From the NCBI GenBank assembly GCA_965217265.1, contig CBDCHP010000013.1, forward strand, positions 62,001 through 126,000: DNA of 64,000 nt, in the 5' to 3' direction. Under the pieces are notes generated by a model that worked only from the letters and a program-made list of their open reading frames with translations, was not told the origin of the DNA and made no database searches. How positions within the stretch are numbered: position 1 is the stretch's first letter; each line of letters opens with the position of its first letter. Of this stretch, positions 8,574-19,338 are shown piece after piece. Both the position numbers and the translations under genes were made by a program. The stretch is from JAGRGG01 sp965217265. Lineage in GTDB: Bacteria > Pseudomonadota > Alphaproteobacteria > Geminicoccales > Geminicoccaceae.

Positions 8574-10664
8574 TCAGGCGTCGACCGTCGTGGTCCGCTT
8601 CTTTTCCTGAAAGACGGGCGGAATCGCTTCGAGGTCGGCCGGCTCGATGTGGCACAAGATGCGGTGGCCGTCGGCGAACTCGCGTAAAGGCGGGAATTCA
8701 TCCTCGCAGATCTTACCGATCTTCCTCGGGCAGCGGGTCTGGAAGGGACAGCCGGGCGGCGGATTGACGGCGGACGGGATGTCGCCCTCCAGGACGATGC
8801 GCCGCTTCTCGACGCTCGTGTCGGCGACCGGCACGGCCGAGAGCAGCGCTTCGGTGTACGGGTGGTAGGGAGGGTTGAAGACCTCGTCGGTCGTGCCCTG
8901 CTCGGCGATGTGACCCAGATACATGACAATGACGCGATCGGCGAGGTAACGGACCAGCGAGAGGTCGTGGCTGATGAAGAGGAGCGTCGTGCGGTTCTCG
9001 CGCTGGATCTCCATCAACAGTTGCGTCACGGCCGCCTGCACCGAGACGTCGAGGGCGGATACCGGCTCGTCGGCGACGACGACCTTAGGGTTGCCGGCGA
9101 ACGCGCGGGCGATGCCGACGCGCTGCTTTTGCCCGCCCGAGAGCTGGCGCGGGCGACGGAGATAAAAGTCGCGCGGCAGCTTGACGAGGTCGAGGAGTTC
9201 CATGACCCGCGCCTTGACCTTGTCCGGGTCCTGCTCGACGTCGAACTTGCGGATGACGCGGGCGATCTGCGAGCCGACCGTGTGGCTCGGGTTGAGCGTG
9301 TCGAACGGGTTTTGGAAGATCATCTGCAGACGGCCCACCATCTGCGGCCTGCGCCGCTGCACCGGCACGTTGGCGACGTCGCGATTGCCGATCACCAAAC
9401 GGCCCTCGGTCGCAGTCTCCAGGCCCATCATCACCTTGGCGAACGTCGACTTGCCGCAGCCGGACTCGCCGACCAGCGCCACCGTCTCCGCCTCGGCGGC
9501 ATCGAAGTCGAGCCGCTCGTTGGCCTTCACCGTCTTGACGGTCTCGCCCTTGATCATGGCGCCGAGCGAGCGGTTGGTGATGTCGTAATATTTCTTCAAT
9601 CGGTCGACTTCGAGGACGCGGTCGCCGAGTTGCACCGGCTCGGCGACGTCCAGGTCCTCCTCGATCGCCCCCCAGGGGATCTCCTCGATGCGCACGCAGC
9701 GGCTGTGGTGGTCGTGGGTGCCGGCGTTCAGCATCGGGATCGGCCCGGCGTCGCAGCGCCCGGCCGCGAAGAAATCGCAGCGCGGGCCGAAATTGCAGCC
9801 CACGGGCCGCTCGTGCGGCAAGGGCAGTTGGCCCCGGATCGGGACTAGCGGCCGGGAATTCTTGTCCGCACTCGGCAGCGGGATCGAGCGGAACAAGCCG
9901 CGCGTGTAGGGGTGGCGCATGGCGTTGAAGACGTCGGGGACGGTGCCGTCCTCGACCGCCTCGCCCGAGTACATGACGGTGATCCGATCGCACGTCTCGC
10001 GGATCAGGCCCAGATTGTGCGAGATGTAGATCATGCCGGTGTTGAACCGGGACGCGATCTCGCGGATCAGCTCGACGATGCCGGCCTCGACGGTGACGTC
10101 CAAGGCCGTCGTCGGCTCGTCGAGCAGGAGGAGCGAGGGACCAGAGAGGAGCGCCATCGCGATCACGACGCGCTGCTGCTGTCCGCCCGAGATCTGGTGC
10201 GGGTAGGCATCCATGATCCGCCTAGGGTCAGGCAGCTTGACGTCGGCCAGCATCGCCAGGGCGCGCTCAAAGGCCTCCTTCTCGCCGACGTTCTCGTGGT
10301 GGAGCGGCACCTCCATCAACTGGTCCTTGATCCGCATGGCGGGGTTCAAGGACGCCATCGGCTCCTGATAGACCATGGCGATCTTGGAGCCGCGCAGCTG
10401 CCGCAGTTCGGCCCCGCGCATCGCGCGCATGTCGCGGCCCATGAAGCGCAACTCGCCGCCCATGATGCGGCCGTTCTTGCCTAAGTACTGCATGATGGCG
10501 AGCGCCACCGTCGACTTGCCGCAGCCGGATTCGCCGACGATGCCGACCGCCTCGCCGGCGTGGACCGTCAGGTTGAAATCGGCCACGGCCGGAATCTCGC
10601 CCGCCCTTGTGAAGTAGGAGATTGAGAGGTCCTTGCATTCGAGGACCGGGGTCGACGTGTCCAT
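8574..10664 (-). CDS. Dipeptide/oligopeptide ABC transporter, fused double ATP-binding subunit
   Basis: 696 residues holding two complete nucleotide-binding domains, a DppD-like half followed by a DppF-like half. NBD1 has GESGCGKST, SGGQQQR and LLLLDEPTTALD. NBD2 has GESGCGKST, LSGGQKQR and VVVADEPVSALD. Each half ends with the Cys-rich oligopeptide extension (CNFGPRCDFF; CPFQTRCPRK). The fused layout is like GsiA. The ATG at 10664 has GAGGA 8 nt upstream and follows the permease stop closely. ATP hydrolysis here drives the DppB/DppC-type permeases encoded just upstream. Confidence 0.93.
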   Translation of the reverse strand: MDTSTPVLECKDLSISYFTRAGEIPAVADFNLTVHAGEAVGIVGESGCGKSTVALAIMQYLGKNGRIMGGELRFMGRDMRAMRGAELRQLRGSKIAMVYQEPMASLNPAMRIKDQLMEVPLHHENVGEKEAFERALAMLADVKLPDPRRIMDAYPHQISGGQQQRVVIAMALLSGPSLLLLDEPTTALDVTVEAGIVELIREIASRFNTGMIYISHNLGLIRETCDRITVMYSGEAVEDGTVPDVFNAMRHPYTRGLFRSIPLPSADKNSRPLVPIRGQLPLPHERPVGCNFGPRCDFFAAGRCDAGPIPMLNAGTHDHHSRCVRIEEIPWGAIEEDLDVAEPVQLGDRVLEVDRLKKYYDITNRSLGAMIKGETVKTVKANERLDFDAAEAETVALVGESGCGKSTFAKVMMGLETATEGRLVIGNRDVANVPVQRRRPQMVGRLQMIFQNPFDTLNPSHTVGSQIARVIRKFDVEQDPDKVKARVMELLDLVKLPRDFYLRRPRQLSGGQKQRVGIARAFAGNPKVVVADEPVSALDVSVQAAVTQLLMEIQRENRTTLLFISHDLSLVRYLADRVIVMYLGHIAEQGTTDEVFNPPYHPYTEALLSAVPVADTSVEKRRIVLEGDIPSAVNPPPGCPFQTRCPRKIGKICEDEFPPLREFADGHRILCHIEPADLEAIPPVFQEKKRTTTVDA

Positions 10665-10678
10665 GGGTTCGATCCTCG

Positions 10679-11710
10679 TCAGTCGCGCAGGCTGATCTCG
10701 CGCAGTCCGTCGGCGAGCAGGTTGAAGCCCAAGATGAGCGTCGAGACGGCAAGGGCCGGGATGATCAGCATGTAGGAGAACTGAAACAGCATCGCCGTCT
10801 TGGCGCTCTCCTTGATCATCAGTCCCCAGTCGGCGTCGGGCGGCTGCAGGCCGAGGCCCAAGAAGGTGAGCGTCGTGATGGCGACGGTCGTGTAGCCTAG
10901 GCGCAGGCAAGCATCGACGATGATCGGGCCGCGCACGTTGGGCAGGAGTTCGAGCAGCATGATGTACCACGGGCTCTCGCCCCTGGTCTGGGCGGCAAAG
11001 ACGTAGTCGCGCGTCTTGATGTCGAGGGTGAGGCCGCGCACGATGCGCATGATGGCGGGCGCCGAGGCGAAGGTGACGGCGATGACGATGTTGAAGCCGC
11101 TGGGCCCGAGATAGTTCAAGATGACGATGAACAAGACCATCACCGGAAACGAGAGCAGCACGTTGCCCAAGAAGGTGATGACCTCGTCCCACCAGCCCGA
11201 CAGGTAGCCCGCGATCAGGCCGAACGCCGTGCCGACGACGTAGGCGACGGCCGTCGCGGAGACGCCCCAGACGATGACCCGCTGGCAGCCCCAGATCGTG
11301 CGCGAGAGCATGTCGCGGCCCTTGTAGTCGGTGCCGAGCCAAAAGAAGGTCTCGCCGGTGCGATCGTAGCTGAACGGGGTGGTGAAGGGGGCAATCGGCT
11401 TGTTCGGGTCCATGAGCGGCAAGAACGGCGCCGTGACCGCCATCAACAGCCAGAAGAAGACGAGCGTGACGCCGATGAGCGCGATCCAGGACTCGCGCCA
11501 AGCGTGGACGGCGAGCCCGTAGAGGATCAGCGTCGCCGGGATCGCCGGGAGCAGGATCAGGTTTTGTAGAACGCCCAACCCCCGCCCGGCCATGACGTGC
11601 AGCATCAAGGGCACCCACATGAGGAGCAAGAGGACGATCAGGCTGCGCGGGGTACTGAGCCGCTGGCGCCAGGAGAGCGCTGGTGCCGTGTCGACGGTGG
11701 CGACGGCCAT
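10679..11710 (-). CDS. ABC transporter permease, DppC/OppC type
   Basis: 343 residues. The N-terminus carries two extra hydrophobic stretches (SLIVLLLLMWVPLML; LLPAIPATLILYGL) before the usual OppC_N segment. The LGTDYKGRDMLSR signature and five core membrane helices with the EAA-like loop (AAQTRGESPWYIMLLELLPN) follow. It forms the membrane channel with the DppB-type partner. The start has AGGAGAGG 4 nt before the ATG. It lies 14 bp from both the upstream permease and the downstream ATPase gene, so one operon is likely. Peptide specificity is assumed from the family. Confidence 0.92.
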   Translation of the reverse strand: MAVATVDTAPALSWRQRLSTPRSLIVLLLLMWVPLMLHVMAGRGLGVLQNLILLPAIPATLILYGLAVHAWRESWIALIGVTLVFFWLLMAVTAPFLPLMDPNKPIAPFTTPFSYDRTGETFFWLGTDYKGRDMLSRTIWGCQRVIVWGVSATAVAYVVGTAFGLIAGYLSGWWDEVITFLGNVLLSFPVMVLFIVILNYLGPSGFNIVIAVTFASAPAIMRIVRGLTLDIKTRDYVFAAQTRGESPWYIMLLELLPNVRGPIIVDACLRLGYTTVAITTLTFLGLGLQPPDADWGLMIKESAKTAMLFQFSYMLIIPALAVSTLILGFNLLADGLREISLRD

Positions 11711-11724
11711 CTAGCCTCTCCTTC

Positions 11725-12675
11725 TCATGCAAAACGGATGCGCGGGTTGAGGACGGTATAGCCGATGTCCGAGATGATCTGCGAGAGGACCGCGATCATC
11801 ACGGCGACTAGCGTGCAGGCTTGAACGACGTAGATGTCGCCGAACAGAGCCGCTTCGAGCAGGAGCTTGCCAAAACCATCGTACTCGAAGAACACCTCGA
11901 CGACGACGACGCCCGAGAGCAGCCAGTTGAGCTGCAAGACGATGATGGTGAAGGGCGCGATCAGCGCGTTACGTAGCGCGTGGCGCATGATGACGCGCTG
12001 AAACGGCAGGCCCTTCAAGACGGCGGTGCGGATGTACTGCGAGGTCATGACCTCGGCCATCGAGGCGCGGGTCATGCGCGCGACGTAGCCGAAATCGTAG
12101 ATCACCAACGTCAGGACCGGCAGGATCACCTGCCGCCAGTCGAAGCCGCCGATCATCGCCGACTTGGCCGGCAGCCAGCCGAGCCCGAGGGCGAAGACGA
12201 CGGTGAGCAGGATCGCCGTCGCGATCTCGGGGATCGAGGTGGTGAAGACGGCAATGAAGCTCAAACTTCGATCGAGCGCCGAGCCCTCGCGCATCCCGGC
12301 CAAGACACCGAGTGTCAGCGAGAGCGGGATCATCAAGGCGAAGACGCAAAGGCCTAAGATTCCAGTGTTGATCAGCCGGTCGACGATCAACTGACTGACG
12401 GCAGTGTTCTTCTCGTAGGACATCCCGAGATCGCCGGTGGCGACGTCGCCGAGCCACGTCGCGTAGCGCTCGTAGAACGGCACGTTCAGGCCCTTGGACT
12501 CGAGCCACGCCTGATAGTCGGCCTCGGAGAGCGCCGAGACGGCGAAGCCGCCGAGTTCGGCGACGGCGGTCTTGCGTTTGAACTCGTCGGTGTCGAAGAT
12601 GATGAACAGGAGGAACGACGCGACCAGGATGATCAGCACCATCTGCACAAGGCGCCGCAGGATCAAGATCGCCAT
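11725..12675 (-). CDS. ABC transporter permease, DppB/OppB type
   Basis: 316 residues with six predicted membrane helices. The N-terminal helix (LVQMVLIILVASFLLFIIF) is typical of DppB. The periplasmic loop has GLNVPFYERYATWL and GDLGMSYEKN, the hallmarks of the family. The EAA loop reads RTAVLKGLPFQRVIMRHALRNAL in two adjoining parts. It is the first permease of the operon, 87 bp after the second binding-protein gene. The Shine-Dalgarno sequence is weak. Confidence 0.92.
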   Translation of the reverse strand: MAILILRRLVQMVLIILVASFLLFIIFDTDEFKRKTAVAELGGFAVSALSEADYQAWLESKGLNVPFYERYATWLGDVATGDLGMSYEKNTAVSQLIVDRLINTGILGLCVFALMIPLSLTLGVLAGMREGSALDRSLSFIAVFTTSIPEIATAILLTVVFALGLGWLPAKSAMIGGFDWRQVILPVLTLVIYDFGYVARMTRASMAEVMTSQYIRTAVLKGLPFQRVIMRHALRNALIAPFTIIVLQLNWLLSGVVVVEVFFEYDGFGKLLLEAALFGDIYVVQACTLVAVMIAVLSQIISDIGYTVLNPRIRFA

Positions 12676-12762
12676 GCCGCTTCGTCCCCCGTTCTCGTCG
12701 TTCTTGGCGGACCCACCCGTCCGCGATACCGCTGCACCGGGCGTCGGCGCCCGTCGATCAAA

Positions 12763-14442
12763 CTAGCCGCTGAGCCAGACCTTGTTGAACTGGTGAACCT
12801 GCGCCGGATGGCCGTGCCAATCCTGGACACGCTCGTTGACGATCGTGAAGACCGGCCGCCACAGCGGCTGCACCATCACGGCCGCGTCCTGCAGGATTGT
12901 CTCGACGCGCTCCATCGCTTGGCGCCGCTCCTCGACGTCGAGGAGCGCCTCCGCCTCGTTCAGCGCTTGGTCGAACGCCGCGTCGGTAAAGTGGCTGTCG
13001 TTCCAGGGCACTCCTGTCCGGTACGCGAGCGACAGCGCCTGCGTGCCCAGCGGGCGGTGCGCCCAGGACGTGGCGCCGAACGGCGTCTGGGTCCAGATCT
13101 CCCAGTACTTCGACGCCGGTATGACGTTGATGTTGAGCCGAATGCCGGCCTCGCCCAACTGGTCGCGCAAGAGTTCGCAGGCCGCCTGCTGCCACGTCCC
13201 GTTCGTGTTGCCGACGTCGATGGTCAGTTCCAGCCCGTCGCCGTGCCCGGCCTCTTCGAGCAGCGCCTTCGCCGCCTCGACGTTGCGCGCCTGCTTGGGC
13301 AATCGGAAGTACTCGGGATGGATCGGCGACACGTGGTAGTTCTCGCCGACGTCGCCCTTGCCCTGGTAGACGAGCGTCGGGAAGACGTCGTTGTCGCTCG
13401 CCTTGACGATCGCTCGGCGCACCTTGACGTCGTCGAAGGGGGCCTGATCGACCTGCATGCGAAAGCACAAGGTCTGTGCCGTGCGGATCTCGATGACCCG
13501 CCCCGGCAGGGCCTCGGCCAGCGCGATCTGTTCGAGGCCGAACTCGTAGATCGCATCGACGTCGCCCGTGGCGAACGCGGTCAACTGGTTGTCGGTCGCG
13601 AAGTCATAGTAGTGGATCTCGTCGAGGTAGGGCGCGTCGCCCCAGTAGGTGAACGGCTCGCCGTTCGTGGTCTCGGTAATGCGCTTGAGAATGCAGCGGT
13701 CGCCCACGGCCAACTCGGCCAGCGTGTAGGCGCCGGTGCCGATCGGGTTGTCGGAGAACGGCGGCACGAAGCTCGGGTGCAGGATCGCCGTCGGATACTC
13801 GTACAGGTCCTCGGGCACCGAGAGGACGGGCTTGCTCAGGCGAAAGACGATCGTGTGGCTGTCCGTCACCTCGACCGCCCCGTCGCGCACCGCCTTCGCG
13901 TCGCCGTCGTCCTCGACCATGGCCGCGAATGTCGACAGGCTGCGGTTGGACGAGCCCAAGGCGGGGTCGAGCCAGCGGTCGATATTCCACTTAACGTGCT
14001 CGGCGGTCAGTTCCTCGCCGTTGTGCCACATGACCCCTTTGCGGATCTTCAAGGTCCACACCGTCAGGTCGTCGTTCGGCTCCCAACTCTCGGCCAGCAT
14101 CGGGTGGGTGATGTTGTTCGGGTCGATGATCGTCAGATACTCGGCAGTGTGCCGAGTCTGGTTCGACATCTCCGTCCAGGAATAGGTCGCGGGATCGTCC
14201 ATCTTCTGGACCTGCATCGCCACCTTGAGGATCCCGCCCTTCTGCGGTGCGGCGTCCTGCGCTCGGGCCTCGGGCACGACGCCCTCGCCCAGGATCCGCC
14301 CCGCCATCGCGTAGGCGGCGGGTGCAGCGACGCCCAAGAGCGTCACGCCGCGCAAAAAGTCGCGGCGGCCGCAGCGGCCCGAGGCCAACTGCTCTCCTAA
14401 GATCGCGACGCGCGGGTGCTGCCTTCGTTCGCTGCGGAACAT
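12763..14442 (-). CDS. ABC transporter substrate-binding protein, family 5 (second copy)
   Basis: 559 residues. Twin-arginine signal CGRRDFLRGVTLLG followed by a hydrophobic stretch and a ...AQDA cleavage region, so a folded periplasmic protein exported by Tat. The body is a class C peptide/nickel-type binding protein (WTLKIRKGVMWHNGEELTAEHV; the NPIGTGAYTL motif). It is very similar along its whole length to the next gene upstream (14543-16216), so a tandem duplication is clear. The ATG at 14442 is chosen with AAGGA 7 nt upstream; a TTG codon directly precedes it. The ligand cannot be told from sequence; a peptide or modified amino acid is likely. Confidence 0.92.
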   Translation of the reverse strand: MFRSERRQHPRVAILGEQLASGRCGRRDFLRGVTLLGVAAPAAYAMAGRILGEGVVPEARAQDAAPQKGGILKVAMQVQKMDDPATYSWTEMSNQTRHTAEYLTIIDPNNITHPMLAESWEPNDDLTVWTLKIRKGVMWHNGEELTAEHVKWNIDRWLDPALGSSNRSLSTFAAMVEDDGDAKAVRDGAVEVTDSHTIVFRLSKPVLSVPEDLYEYPTAILHPSFVPPFSDNPIGTGAYTLAELAVGDRCILKRITETTNGEPFTYWGDAPYLDEIHYYDFATDNQLTAFATGDVDAIYEFGLEQIALAEALPGRVIEIRTAQTLCFRMQVDQAPFDDVKVRRAIVKASDNDVFPTLVYQGKGDVGENYHVSPIHPEYFRLPKQARNVEAAKALLEEAGHGDGLELTIDVGNTNGTWQQAACELLRDQLGEAGIRLNINVIPASKYWEIWTQTPFGATSWAHRPLGTQALSLAYRTGVPWNDSHFTDAAFDQALNEAEALLDVEERRQAMERVETILQDAAVMVQPLWRPVFTIVNERVQDWHGHPAQVHQFNKVWLSG

Positions 14443-14542
14443 CAAGGATCCTTGTCTTGCGTATAGGCGAGGACAGCCGCCTTGAATGCCGCGCGGGCGA
14501 TGGGCGAGGCATCAAACGCCCCCGCCCCTGTTTCGCGTCGCC

Positions 14543-16216
14543 TCAGGCGCTGACCCAGACCTTGTTGAACTGGTGGTACTGCGTCGGGTGGCCTTCGTAG
14601 TTCTGCACCCGCTCGGCGGCAATGGTGAACACCGGCCGCCAGATCGGCATGATCATGATCGCGTCGTCCTGCATGATCTTCTCGACCTTCTCCACCAAGG
14701 CCGTGCGCTTCTCGACGTCGATCTCGGACTCGGCCGCGTCCAGGGCCGCTTCATACTCGGGGTTATCGTAGTGGGTCTCGTTCCAGGGCGTGCCGGCACG
14801 GTAGCCGAGCGACATCACCTGCGTGCCTAAGGGCCGGTGCGTCCAGGCGGTGGCGCCGAACGGCGTCTTGTCCCAGATCTCCCAGTACTTCGACGGCGGC
14901 ATGACGTTGATGTTGAGCCTGATGTCCGCCTCTTGCATCTGGTCGCGCAGCACCTCGCACACCGTCTGGTGCCACGGCCCGTCGGTGTTGCCAACGTTGA
15001 TCGTCAGTTCCAGCCCGCCGCCGTGGCCGGCCTCTTCGAGCAGCGCCTTGGCCGCCTCGACGTCGCGCTCCAGGGGCGGCAGCGGGAAGTATTCGGGGTG
15101 AACCGGGGCGACGTGGTGGTTCTCGCCGACGTCGCCCTTGCCCTGGAAAACGAGGTTCGGGATGACCGAGTTGTCGACCGCCTTCACGATCGCTTGGCGT
15201 ACCTTGAGATCGTCGAAGGGCGCTTGATCGATCTGCATCCGACAGCACAGGCACTGGCCCGAGCGCGTCTCGATGATCTTGCCCGGCAGGGCCTCGGCCA
15301 ACTGGTACTGCTCGATGCCGAACTCGTAGATCGTATCGACGTCGCCCGAGGCGAACGCGGTCAACTGGTTGTCTTCGTCGAAATTGTAGTAGTGGATCTC
15401 GTCGAGGTAGGGCGCCTCGTCCCAGTAGGTGAAGGGCTGGCCGTCAGTCGTCTCGGTGATGCGCGTCAAGATGCAGCGCTGACCGACCTGCAACTCGGCC
15501 AGCGTGTAGGCGCCGGTGCCGATCGGGTTGTCGGACAGAGGCGCTTTGAAGCTCGGGTGCAAGATCGCGGTCGGATAGTTGTACAGGTCTTCGGGCACCG
15601 AGAGGACCGGCTTGGTAAGCTTGAGCTTGATCGTCATGTCGTCAACGACCTCGACGGCACCGTCGCGCATTCGCTTGTTGCCGTCGCCCGCGTCCTCCAG
15701 CATGGCGGCGAAGGTGGACAGGCCGACGTTGGACGAGGCCAAGGCCGGGTCGAGCCAGCGCTCGATGTTCCATACAACGTGCTCGGCCTTGAGCGTCTCG
15801 CCGTTGTGCCACATGACATTCGGGCGGATCCGAAAAGTCCACTCGGTCAGATCGTCGTTCGGCTCCCAGCCCTCGGCCAGCATCGGGTGGGTGATGTTTT
15901 CGCGGTCGGTGATCGTCAGGTACTCGACGGTGTGCCGGGCTTGGTTCGACATCTCGACCCAGGAGAAGGTCGCCGGATCCTCCATCTTTTGGATCTGCAT
16001 CGCCACCTTGAGGATGCCGCCCTTCTGCGGCTCCTGGGCCCGGGCGGCCGGGATCATCGCGCCCTCGCCGAGGATGCGACCGGCCATGCCATAGGCGATC
16101 GGGGCCGAGACGCCGAGCAGGCAGGCCGTGCGTAAGAACTCGCGCCGGCCGCAGCGGCCCTCGCGTAGCTGGTCTTCCATCTTGCCGACGAGCGGGTGGA
16201 TGCGTTGCGTTGCCAC
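14543..16216 (-). CDS. ABC transporter substrate-binding protein, family 5 (first copy)
   Basis: 557 residues from a GTG at 16216 with AAGGGAG 8 nt upstream; this start gives the same N-terminal layout as its paralogue. Tat signal CGRREFLRTACLLG, then AARAQ near the cleavage point. It shares NPIGTGAYTLAEL, YWDEAPYLDEIHYY and HRPLGTQ with the downstream copy. The main differences lie in the N-terminal extension and scattered pocket residues. Two binding proteins feeding one permease usually broaden the ligand range; that is inference. Both are co-directional with the permeases. Confidence 0.92.
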   Translation of the reverse strand: MATQRIHPLVGKMEDQLREGRCGRREFLRTACLLGVSAPIAYGMAGRILGEGAMIPAARAQEPQKGGILKVAMQIQKMEDPATFSWVEMSNQARHTVEYLTITDRENITHPMLAEGWEPNDDLTEWTFRIRPNVMWHNGETLKAEHVVWNIERWLDPALASSNVGLSTFAAMLEDAGDGNKRMRDGAVEVVDDMTIKLKLTKPVLSVPEDLYNYPTAILHPSFKAPLSDNPIGTGAYTLAELQVGQRCILTRITETTDGQPFTYWDEAPYLDEIHYYNFDEDNQLTAFASGDVDTIYEFGIEQYQLAEALPGKIIETRSGQCLCCRMQIDQAPFDDLKVRQAIVKAVDNSVIPNLVFQGKGDVGENHHVAPVHPEYFPLPPLERDVEAAKALLEEAGHGGGLELTINVGNTDGPWHQTVCEVLRDQMQEADIRLNINVMPPSKYWEIWDKTPFGATAWTHRPLGTQVMSLGYRAGTPWNETHYDNPEYEAALDAAESEIDVEKRTALVEKVEKIMQDDAIMIMPIWRPVFTIAAERVQNYEGHPTQYHQFNKVWVSA

Positions 16217-16304
16217 TTCTCCAACTCCCTTGATTATGCCGACAACGGTTCCCCACGCGGGGACCGTCGCGCTCTCGTGTTGCGGCAAGGGCCGAAGAAG
16301 GCCA

Positions 16305-16319
16305 CCACCGGATCGGTGG
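16305..16319. promoter_or_regulatory. Inverted repeat upstream of the binding-protein genes
   Basis: CCACCG-GAT-CGGTGG is a perfect 6-bp dyad 89 bp upstream of the GTG at 16216. It is a candidate operator for the transporter genes, with no further support. Confidence 0.3.
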
Positions 16320-16385
16320 AAAGCTTAGGACGTCACTCCCCCCCTGTCAAAAGCCCTGTGCCAGAGCTGCGGCAAGGCTCGACGC

Positions 16386-17408
16386 TCAAGATCGGTGCCA
16401 ACGCGCCGTTCCTTCGGGCCCCGACTCGCCGCGCACGGAGCCGCGCCGTTCAAGGTAGCGCAGGTGGGCCAGCGTCTCGGCGAGCGCGAAGCCGACCTGC
16501 TTGACGTCCAATTCGCGGGCGTAGAGGCGGGGCATCAGGTCAGCCGCCGTCGTCGGTTCCGCCAGACCTTCGAGGCAGACGCGCAGCCGCCCCTCGTGGT
16601 GGCGCTTCAGGGCGTGGATGCGGCGGTGCAGGCCCTTGAACGGCGCGTCGTGCGAGGGCAGCACCAAAATGTCCTCGGGCAGGTCGAGAAAGCCCTCCAG
16701 CGAGACGAGGAAGTCGTCGAGCGGGTCCTTCTCCGGCGTTGTCGGCCATAAGCCGACGACCGGCGAGATGCGCGGCAGGATCTGGTCGGCCGCGATCAGC
16801 ACGCCCTCGTCGTCACTGACGAACGCCGTCATCTCGGGCGCGTGGCCGCGGCCGACGCGCACCGTCCAGCGCCTGCCGCCCATCGTGAGCGTGTCACCGG
16901 CTTCGAGCCGCTCGATCTTGATCGGCAAGGGGGTGACGCCCAGCCGGTAGAGGTTGCCGCGCGCCGCCCGTTCCTCGATCAGGGCCGGATCGAGTCCGGC
17001 CGCGCGGTCGTAGGCCATACCGGCCTCGGCGAACGCCTCGCTCGCGTCGAGCGAGAGGGCCCGCGCCGTCAGCCACTCGGTCCGGCTCATGCAGGGCTCG
17101 GCGCCCGTGCGGCGGCAGAGCTCGCCGAACAGGCCGGCGTGGTCGGGGTGGAAGTGGGTGGCGACGATGCGGCGCACCGGCTTGCCGTCGAGCAGCCCGC
17201 CGCCGCCGAGCAGGCCGTCCCAGATCTGGCGGCAGGCGGCGTTCGCCACGCCGGTGTCGATGATCGTCCACCCGTCGGCGTCGTCGAGCAGCCAGACGTT
17301 GACGTGGTCGAGGGCGAACGGCAGCGGCAGCCGCAGCCAGTGGAGATCGTCCAAGAGCGGCACCACGGCGCCCGGCCGCGGCGGTTCGGCGGTGTAGGCT
17401 GGCGGCAA
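16386..17408 (-). CDS. MBL-fold metallohydrolase (glyoxalase II-like)
   Basis: 340 residues. The metal-binding HFHPDH motif is at residues 85-90 (VATHFHPDHAG). Further ligands are seen in GRGHAPEM, in the Asp of LIAADQILP and in LPSHDAPF. The C-terminal ~60 residues form a helical cap (HALKRHHEGRLRV ... LAHLRYLERRG) as in LACTB2-like hydrolases. It starts at a TTG with GAGGAG 8 nt before it. It is 169 bp upstream of the binding proteins on the same strand, so it could process the imported ligand; the link is only positional. Confidence 0.85.
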   Translation of the reverse strand: MPPAYTAEPPRPGAVVPLLDDLHWLRLPLPFALDHVNVWLLDDADGWTIIDTGVANAACRQIWDGLLGGGGLLDGKPVRRIVATHFHPDHAGLFGELCRRTGAEPCMSRTEWLTARALSLDASEAFAEAGMAYDRAAGLDPALIEERAARGNLYRLGVTPLPIKIERLEAGDTLTMGGRRWTVRVGRGHAPEMTAFVSDDEGVLIAADQILPRISPVVGLWPTTPEKDPLDDFLVSLEGFLDLPEDILVLPSHDAPFKGLHRRIHALKRHHEGRLRVCLEGLAEPTTAADLMPRLYARELDVKQVGFALAETLAHLRYLERRGSVRGESGPEGTARWHRS

Positions 17409-17463
17409 GGGGTAACTCCTCGAAGGTTCGGGTCGGGGGCAGTCGCGGCAAGATACTCACAAC

Positions 17464-17479
17464 CGATGATGTATCATCG
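17464..17479. promoter_or_regulatory. Inverted repeat between the MBL hydrolase and pckA
   Basis: CGATGAT-GT-ATCATCG, a 7-bp perfect dyad, lies between divergently transcribed genes. It is placed where a dimeric regulator could control either promoter. Confidence 0.4.
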
Positions 17480-17594
17480 TGACTGTTCAAAGGCGCTCGC
17501 GGTTGACGCCGCGTGATGTTAGCGGCGAGGATCGGAGCCTCAGGCCATGGACAGTCAAGCCCCCCAACAATGGGGCAAGGGAAGGATTGACGCG

Positions 17595-19190
<1,596 letters not shown>

Positions 19191-19192
19191 GA

Positions 19193-19338
19193 GAACGCTT
19201 CGCGTCCGCTGCGCGGGGCTTTTTCTTCTTTCTTTTTGCCAGTGTTAACGCAGGGGCTCACCGCGGCGCCGAGGGCCAATCTCGGACAAAGACGAAAAGA
19301 GAAAAAAGAGGCCCCGCGCCAGCGGACGCGAAGCGTTC
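19193..19338. repeat. Palindromic intergenic element, copy A
   Basis: The outer arms are GAACGCTTCGCGTCCGCTG and its exact reverse complement, followed inward by GC-rich and then T-rich (A-rich on the other side) tracts. The core includes GTTAACGCAGG and CTCGGACAAAG. It separates convergent pckA and the secreted MBL gene, and its right edge overlaps the latter's stop codon. Each arm has a small CGCG hairpin followed by TTTTTC, so it should terminate transcription both ways. Confidence 0.85.

Noticed and set aside
10665..11732. N-terminal extension of the ABC ATPase
   Set aside because: It is an out-of-frame reading of the DppC permease gene; the ATPase start at 10664 has a good Shine-Dalgarno sequence.
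12793..14400. Plus-strand 535-codon frame opposite the second binding protein
   Set aside because: Shadow frame; a parallel shadow occurs opposite the paralogous gene, as expected from codon bias.
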